Shown: positions 60,065-64,000 of the stretch, piece after piece
Position numbering within the stretch: the first letter of the stretch is position 1
Layout: the number at the start of each line of letters is the position of its first letter
Assembly (NCBI RefSeq): GCF_039536325.1
Contig: NZ_BAAAYO010000002.1
Location: 62,001-126,000 of the forward strand
Origin: Paenibacillus_AB hodogayensis
Lineage (GTDB): Bacteria > Bacillota > Bacilli > Paenibacillales > NBRC-103111
Direction of reading: 5' to 3'
Length of the DNA: 64,000 nucleotides
Position numbers and translations under genes: made by a program
The notes under the pieces: model-generated
What the model was told of the DNA's origin: nothing
The model's database searches: none
What the model saw: only the letters and a program-made list of their open reading frames with translations

Positions 60065-62017
60065 TTATTTACGGAAAAACCATTGCTCGCCGGCAAAGTT
60101 TTGCCCGATGCCCCAGCCCTTGTCGGTAATATTGCCAAGCTTGGCGTTGACCGCAACCGGAGCGGCTATTTGCTCGCTGTGAATGAAATACCAGTAATTG
60201 GAGCCGATGTTTTTGCGAATGTCCTCGCGCTTGACGAGCGCTTCCTTCAGCGACAGCTCGCGCAATTTGAAGATCGTCTGGAACAACGCCTTCGCTTCCT
60301 CCGGCGGCTCCTCGCCTTGCTTGCCCCCGGAATTCCACCATTGGTCCCACAACGGCGCCCAAATATTTTGTCCCCATTCCTGCCTGGACCACTGCACCGG
60401 ACCGGGCGTGAACATGATGGTCGCCTTCAACTCATTCGCCTTGTTGCGGTTCGTCCACAGGGTATTGTCGATTTGCTTCAACGTCACGTCCAGCCCGATC
60501 TGCTTCCACTGCTCCACGACGAGCTGGCCGAGCGTACCGAAATCGGCGAAGGCGGAAGAAACCTCGAACGGAATCGTAAACCGTTTGCCGTCCGGGCCTG
60601 TCCTAAACCCGTCGGCTCCTTTCTTCAACCCGATCTCGTCCAGCAGCTTGTTCGCTTCCTCGACGTTTCTTTTCGTCTCTTGGATCGTCGAGGGCTTGGC
60701 GAAGCCGTAAAAGACGGTATCGGCAATTTCCTTTTTGTCGAGCGCCAAATTCAGCGCCTTGCGGAACTTGACGTCGCGTACGACCTGCCGCCATACCGGA
60801 TCGTTGTAGGTCAGGTTCAGATGGATGTCGTTGGCCGTGCGGTGCAAATTGTTGATGTACACCTTGTAGCCGCCCTTCGCCTCGTTCTCCTTAAGCAGCG
60901 GCACTTTTGGAATGGAGACGTACTCGTAAGAATGGTCAACCTCCCCGGCCAATATTTTCAGATTGACCATCTCTGCGTTTTGAACGAGCGTGCTCTGCAG
61001 CTTGTCGATATACGGCAGTTGGTTGCCAGCCTCATCGATCTTGAAGTAATACGGGTTGCGTTCGAACTCGATTTTCTCTCCCGATTTCACTTGAATGTAC
61101 GGTGTAAGCACCGGGAAGCCGATTGCCTTCGGATACGTGAATTCGATGTTCAGCACGTCCTTCGCCGTGAACAGCTTCACCCATTCGCCGGGGGCGAAGC
61201 CCGCCTCCTTGATAAGCTGCTCCAGCTTGTCGGGGGAGGCATATTTACTATGAAATTGCTGAAGGAAATGCTTTGGCTTCAGCAGGTCGTTATAGCCTCT
61301 CCAGCCCTGTACCGCCAGTTGAATCAGAAAGCCGCCGTACGGCTGGTCGAATCCGATTTTGAACGTATAATCGTCAATGACCTGAAAGACGAGCGGCTTG
61401 CCGTTTGCATCCGACGCCGATTTCAGCCACAGCGGGAGCGACGGAGTAAGATCCTTGTTCAGCAGCACGTCGTCGACGGCAAACTGCACGTCCTTGGTCG
61501 TAACAGGCTGACCGTCCGACCATTTCAGCCCCTCGCGCAGCGTAAATGTAAATTCCTTCTGGTCATCGCTGACGATGTAGCTTTTTACAAGGTTGGGCGT
61601 CACTTCTTCTCCGAGCACGCCGGGACTGTTGACGAGAGGCTCGTTGTTGATGATGAACAAGTCGGAATCGTTGATCGGGTCCTGGCGAACAGTCCGCAGT
61701 GTTCCTCCGTATGTGCCGATTTCGTAAGTCAAATACTCCTTCGGCAGCTCGTTCGTCAGCTTCGGCTCCTTCGGCAGCCGATCCTTCACCGGAGGCAGCT
61801 TTTTGTCCTCGAAGTAAGGGGATTGCTTGAATGTCGTCGGCAACGCATTCGTTGAAGCGGCGGTTTGTGCGGGCTTCGCAGCATTGTTCTGCGACTGGCC
61901 CGTTGCGGACGGTGCCGGCGCTTGCGCCTTTTCTCCGGCTTTGTCCGACTCGCAGCCGGTTAGTGCCGCTGCCGAGATAAGCGTCGCGAGCATGATGACC
62001 GATACTATTTTTTTCAT
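60065..62017 (-). CDS. ABC transporter substrate-binding lipoprotein (SBP_bac_5 family)
   Basis: 650 residues. Lipobox AALTGCESD near residue 22, then a Ala/Gln-rich linker and the large two-lobe SBP_bac_5 domain (GGTLRTVRQDPINDSDLFII, FTFTLREGLKWSDGQPVTTK, and LKIMAGEVD-like segment). At 650 residues it is longer than DppA, a size usual for homologs that bind oligosaccharides. Encoded between the sulfatase and the permeases, so the ligand may be a sulfated or sulfatase-trimmed compound. This is inference from location. Confidence 0.88.
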   Translation of the reverse strand: MKKIVSVIMLATLISAAALTGCESDKAGEKAQAPAPSATGQSQNNAAKPAQTAASTNALPTTFKQSPYFEDKKLPPVKDRLPKEPKLTNELPKEYLTYEIGTYGGTLRTVRQDPINDSDLFIINNEPLVNSPGVLGEEVTPNLVKSYIVSDDQKEFTFTLREGLKWSDGQPVTTKDVQFAVDDVLLNKDLTPSLPLWLKSASDANGKPLVFQVIDDYTFKIGFDQPYGGFLIQLAVQGWRGYNDLLKPKHFLQQFHSKYASPDKLEQLIKEAGFAPGEWVKLFTAKDVLNIEFTYPKAIGFPVLTPYIQVKSGEKIEFERNPYYFKIDEAGNQLPYIDKLQSTLVQNAEMVNLKILAGEVDHSYEYVSIPKVPLLKENEAKGGYKVYINNLHRTANDIHLNLTYNDPVWRQVVRDVKFRKALNLALDKKEIADTVFYGFAKPSTIQETKRNVEEANKLLDEIGLKKGADGFRTGPDGKRFTIPFEVSSAFADFGTLGQLVVEQWKQIGLDVTLKQIDNTLWTNRNKANELKATIMFTPGPVQWSRQEWGQNIWAPLWDQWWNSGGKQGEEPPEEAKALFQTIFKLRELSLKEALVKREDIRKNIGSNYWYFIHSEQIAAPVAVNAKLGNITDKGWGIGQNFAGEQWFFRK

Positions 62018-62093
62018 TGTGCGATTCCCTCCTATAATGAGGCCCGAGCCGTTAAGCGCCCCGGCGGCTCTTCTTCGTTGCCTTTATGGCCGG

Positions 62094-63491
62094 CTAACGG
62101 ACGTTTATTTTTCGGCCTTCGGTCAATTGACGCTTCATCCAATCGAATTTCAGAAAAGGGTCCTGATGGCCCTTCAGCTCCTTGTACAGCTTGCCCCTGA
62201 GCTCGGCCAGCACCGGCCCGTGCCGCTCGTCGCCGATAACGTTGCGCAGTTCGTCCGGATCTTCCCGCAAATCGTACAGCTCGTCGATGTCGGTCATATT
62301 CCATACGTATTTCCAGCTTCGGTTGCGGATCATCCGTTGGTTGTACAAGCCGAACTGCTGACCGTTGTAGGTGGACACCACCTCCGAGCGCCAATCGTCC
62401 GGGCGGTTTCCCGTGAGCAGAGGCAGCAGCGACCGTCCGTGAAAAAACGACTGCGGCGCAAGCCCGGCAAACTCCAGCAAGGTCGGAGGCAGATCCAGCA
62501 GGTTATACGCGAAATCGGCGCTACGCGTACCGGCCGGAACGATCTGCGGATACTTGACGATCAACGGCACCTTGACCACTTCGTCGTACAAGATGTAATG
62601 CTTGTCCATCATCCGGTGCCCGCCGCACATGTCGCCGTGATCGGCGGAATAAACGACAATCGTATTTCGGTCCAGTCCGAGCTGCTTCAATCGTTCCAGT
62701 ACGAGGCCGATCGCCGCATCCACTTGGGATATGATCGCATAATATCTCCGCACGATCGGTTCCCAGTCGGACCAAGCGTATTGCTCCAGCCCCCAATTCA
62801 GCAGCTGCTGCTTCTGAATATAAGGTTTATTATCGAAGCTCTCTGCGAAACTGCGCCATTCGGGAATCTCCTCGTTTGCGTACAGGTCGAGGAAGGAGGC
62901 ATGCGGCTGGCACGGCAGATGCGGCTCGGGAAAGTCCAGTCTGAGGTGCCATGGCTGCTCCGAAGCAGCGTACGACTCGATCAGCCGGATAGCATGGTCG
63001 GCCAGCCAATGCGTGCGTGTGTCGCCCAGCTCCACCGGATCGATCTCGCCGAAAAACCCATTCGTAAATTGCACCTCCGGATAACGTGCCGACCGGTAGG
63101 CTCGATAGTCGTGCTCCCCGACGTAATCGTTAAATCCATAAGCGGCCGGTCCGTATTCCCGGTTCACATGCCACTTGCCGACATAGCCGGTCGAATAACC
63201 GTCCTCCTTCAGCTGTCTTGGCCATGTGTAAGCGGTCGGCGCAAGCTCGCCGTTCGGTACAAGATCGGCATTCCAGAACGAATCGAAGCTTTCCGGCCGC
63301 GTGCCGTGAAGGAGGCTTTGTCTAGCCGGGCAGCAAAGCGGAATCGGCGTATAGGCATTCGTAAACGCGGCTCCCTCTTCGGCTAGCCGGTCCAAATTCG
63401 GCGTCTTGACCGGGTAATCCCGGCTGTAGCCGATGCAGTCGTAACGGTGCTGATCGGCTAAAATAAACAGCACATTCGGCTTCCTTCCCAT
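62094..63491 (-). CDS. Sulfatase family hydrolase
   Basis: 465 residues. N-terminal metal site LFILADQHRYD and the activation motif C53-x-P-x-R in PLCCPARQS, where Cys53 must be turned into formylglycine. Other hallmarks: YVGKWHVN, YSADHGDMCGGH. GGGGGAG sits six bases before the ATG at 63491; an upstream start would lack one. No signal peptide, so cytoplasmic, and it likely acts after import by the transporter encoded downstream. It releases sulfate from sulfate esters. No formylglycine-generating enzyme gene is in the window. Confidence 0.9.
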   Translation of the reverse strand: MGRKPNVLFILADQHRYDCIGYSRDYPVKTPNLDRLAEEGAAFTNAYTPIPLCCPARQSLLHGTRPESFDSFWNADLVPNGELAPTAYTWPRQLKEDGYSTGYVGKWHVNREYGPAAYGFNDYVGEHDYRAYRSARYPEVQFTNGFFGEIDPVELGDTRTHWLADHAIRLIESYAASEQPWHLRLDFPEPHLPCQPHASFLDLYANEEIPEWRSFAESFDNKPYIQKQQLLNWGLEQYAWSDWEPIVRRYYAIISQVDAAIGLVLERLKQLGLDRNTIVVYSADHGDMCGGHRMMDKHYILYDEVVKVPLIVKYPQIVPAGTRSADFAYNLLDLPPTLLEFAGLAPQSFFHGRSLLPLLTGNRPDDWRSEVVSTYNGQQFGLYNQRMIRNRSWKYVWNMTDIDELYDLREDPDELRNVIGDERHGPVLAELRGKLYKELKGHQDPFLKFDWMKRQLTEGRKINVR

Positions 63492-63593
63492 TTCTATCTC
63501 CCCCTGGTAAGTAAAAACATGCTGCCCGTATGGCAAACAGGAGCCAGCCGATTCGTGCGGTGTGGCCCGTCTTACGGCAATCGCTTAAATTGC

Positions 63594-63643
63594 AAAAAGA
63601 GACACCGCTAATCCCGCCTTAATGGCGAAATAATCGGTGTCTC
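63594..63643 (-). terminator. Leader terminator upstream of the sulfatase gene
   Basis: On the minus strand GAGACACCG (63643-63635) pairs with CGGTGTCTC (63607-63599) around an inner CGCC/GGCG stem, followed by five T residues. It lies about 40 bases after the likely start point and about 105 bases before the sulfatase ATG. No gene ends here from the right, so it is a candidate attenuator. Confidence 0.7.
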
Positions 63644-63679
63644 CGGTCTGTTCGGTCGACATTTACTATATTTCCTATA

Positions 63680-63705
63680 GGAATTATATGAATTCTGCTT
63701 TATAG
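63680..63705 (-). promoter_or_regulatory. Sulfatase promoter with GGAATTATA box
   Basis: TATAAT on the minus strand (63688-63683) is a perfect -10 with a poor -35 near 63711-63706. It overlaps CTATAGGAATTATA. The core GGAATTATA (63680-63688) is identical to that at 49374-49382 in the ssu promoter. Confidence 0.5.
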
Positions 63706-63771
63706 TAGCATTGGAACAAAATGGCGTCAACTACTTTTTTCCAAATCATAGGGCTGACGCCGTAAATGGCC

Positions 63772-63800
63772 TTGACAGCTGACGTCCGTGTGATTTATAT
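63772..63800 (+). promoter_or_regulatory. Promoter of the gene starting at 63932
   Basis: TTGACA (63772-63777) and TTATAT (63795-63800) are 17 bases apart. It would begin a leader of about 125 bases that contains an intrinsic terminator. Confidence 0.65.
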
Positions 63801-63842
63801 TCTTAACAAGAATATATGTTCGCGTTACGACGTATGCGACGG

Positions 63843-63894
63843 AAGCACCGTGCAGACTAGGCTCTTCAAGCCTCTTCTTGCCGGTGCTTTTTTT
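63843..63894 (+). terminator. Leader terminator upstream of the gene at 63932
   Basis: AAGCACCG (63843-63850) pairs with CGGTGCTT (63882-63889), enclosing an AGGCT/AGCCT hairpin, then five more T. It ends 37 bases before the ATG, so transcripts from the promoter at 63772 must pass it. Candidate attenuator or the expression platform of an unrecognised riboswitch. Confidence 0.75.
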
Positions 63895-63931
63895 CGTTGC
63901 CGTGCCCGTAACCGCACAAGGAGGAGACTAC

Positions 63932-64000
63932 ATGAACTGGAAAAACCATGCGACGGCCGTCGTCGTCGCGCTTCTGCTGTTCGCGCTGGCGGCGCTGCCT
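63932..64000 (+). CDS. Partial membrane or secreted protein at window end
   Basis: The first 23 codons (MNWKNHATAVVVALLLFALA, then ALP) encode a hydrophobic N-terminal segment after a short basic start, either a signal sequence or a first transmembrane helix. GGAGGAG lies five bases before the ATG. The rest is outside the window. The sulfur-related neighbours and a regulated leader suggest a transporter component, but the visible part does not identify it. Confidence 0.7.
   Translation, partial: MNWKNHATAVVVALLLFALAALP

Noticed and set aside
59936..63386. Plus-strand open frames of 639 and 519 codons
   Set aside because: Antisense to the binding-protein and sulfatase genes, which have clear domains and ribosome sites.
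63723..63761. GGCGTCA / TGACGCC inverted repeat upstream of the 63772 promoter
   Set aside because: Seven-base arms with a 25-base gap and no second copy in the window; not enough to call an operator.

Overview
The window looks like chromosome of a spore-forming Gram-positive of the Paenibacillaceae type (Paenibacillus/Cohnella-like). The grounds are strong GGAGG ribosome sites, CotF-type spore coat proteins, a YunC homolog, Bacillales-style exopolysaccharide (EPS) operon order, and Opp/Ssu transporters with Firmicute lipoprotein signals. No rRNA, tRNA, insertion sequence, prophage or CRISPR array was recognised.

Region 1 (0-28.6 kb, AT-richer by eye) is an EPS locus read almost entirely on the minus strand. 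From right to left it holds a PilZ protein, a CpsC/Wzz regulator, a CpsD tyrosine kinase, a candidate EAR antitermination RNA, a PglF-type dehydratase, Wzy, Wzx, two glycosyltransferases, the complete UDP-L-FucNAc pathway (CapE/CapF/CapG type) with a WbuB-like transferase, a WecC-type dehydrogenase, PglC, PglD and PglE (UDP-bacillosamine pathway), GalU, a second initiating sugar transferase, a sugar N-formyltransferase, a FemAB/GNAT-like acyltransferase, two paralogous beta-helix (pectate-lyase-fold) proteins, a Calx-beta/Big_1 secreted protein and an O-acyltransferase. A divergent XRE regulator gene sits at the right border. Six perfect copies and several degenerate copies of a 15-bp palindrome, GATAC-N5-GTATC, lie only between genes. 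They are placed on promoters of this locus, upstream of the XRE gene, and upstream of an isolated 68-residue basic protein at 44.6 kb. I read this as an EPS regulon, with the XRE protein as the leading candidate regulator.

Region 2 (28.6-40 kb, GC-richer) starts with about 950 bp without a convincing gene. It continues with a ceramidase-like hydrolase, two Tat-type beta-helix surface proteins, a secreted SGNH hydrolase, and a GH31 glycosidase fused to an AraC DNA-binding domain, whose expected acid/base Asp appears to be replaced.

Region 3 (40-48 kb) is mixed housekeeping and sporulation: YunC, a hypothetical protein, two coat proteins, an FAD oxidoreductase, a GGY-repeat protein, DUF423, the 68-residue protein, a sugar isomerase/epimerase with a Gfo/Idh/MocA oxidoreductase, and an unknown protein.

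Region 4 (48-64 kb) concerns sulfur and peptide/oligosaccharide uptake. A cytoplasmic HTH-substrate-binding-domain fusion regulator is divergent from ssuA-ssuD-ssuC-ssuB. After recQ come a small membrane protein and an Opp/Dpp-type transporter operon headed by a sulfatase. The two sulfur-linked promoters share a GGAATTATA box. The last divergent intergenic region has an intrinsic terminator in the leader of each flanking gene. A new gene begins at 63932 and runs off the window.
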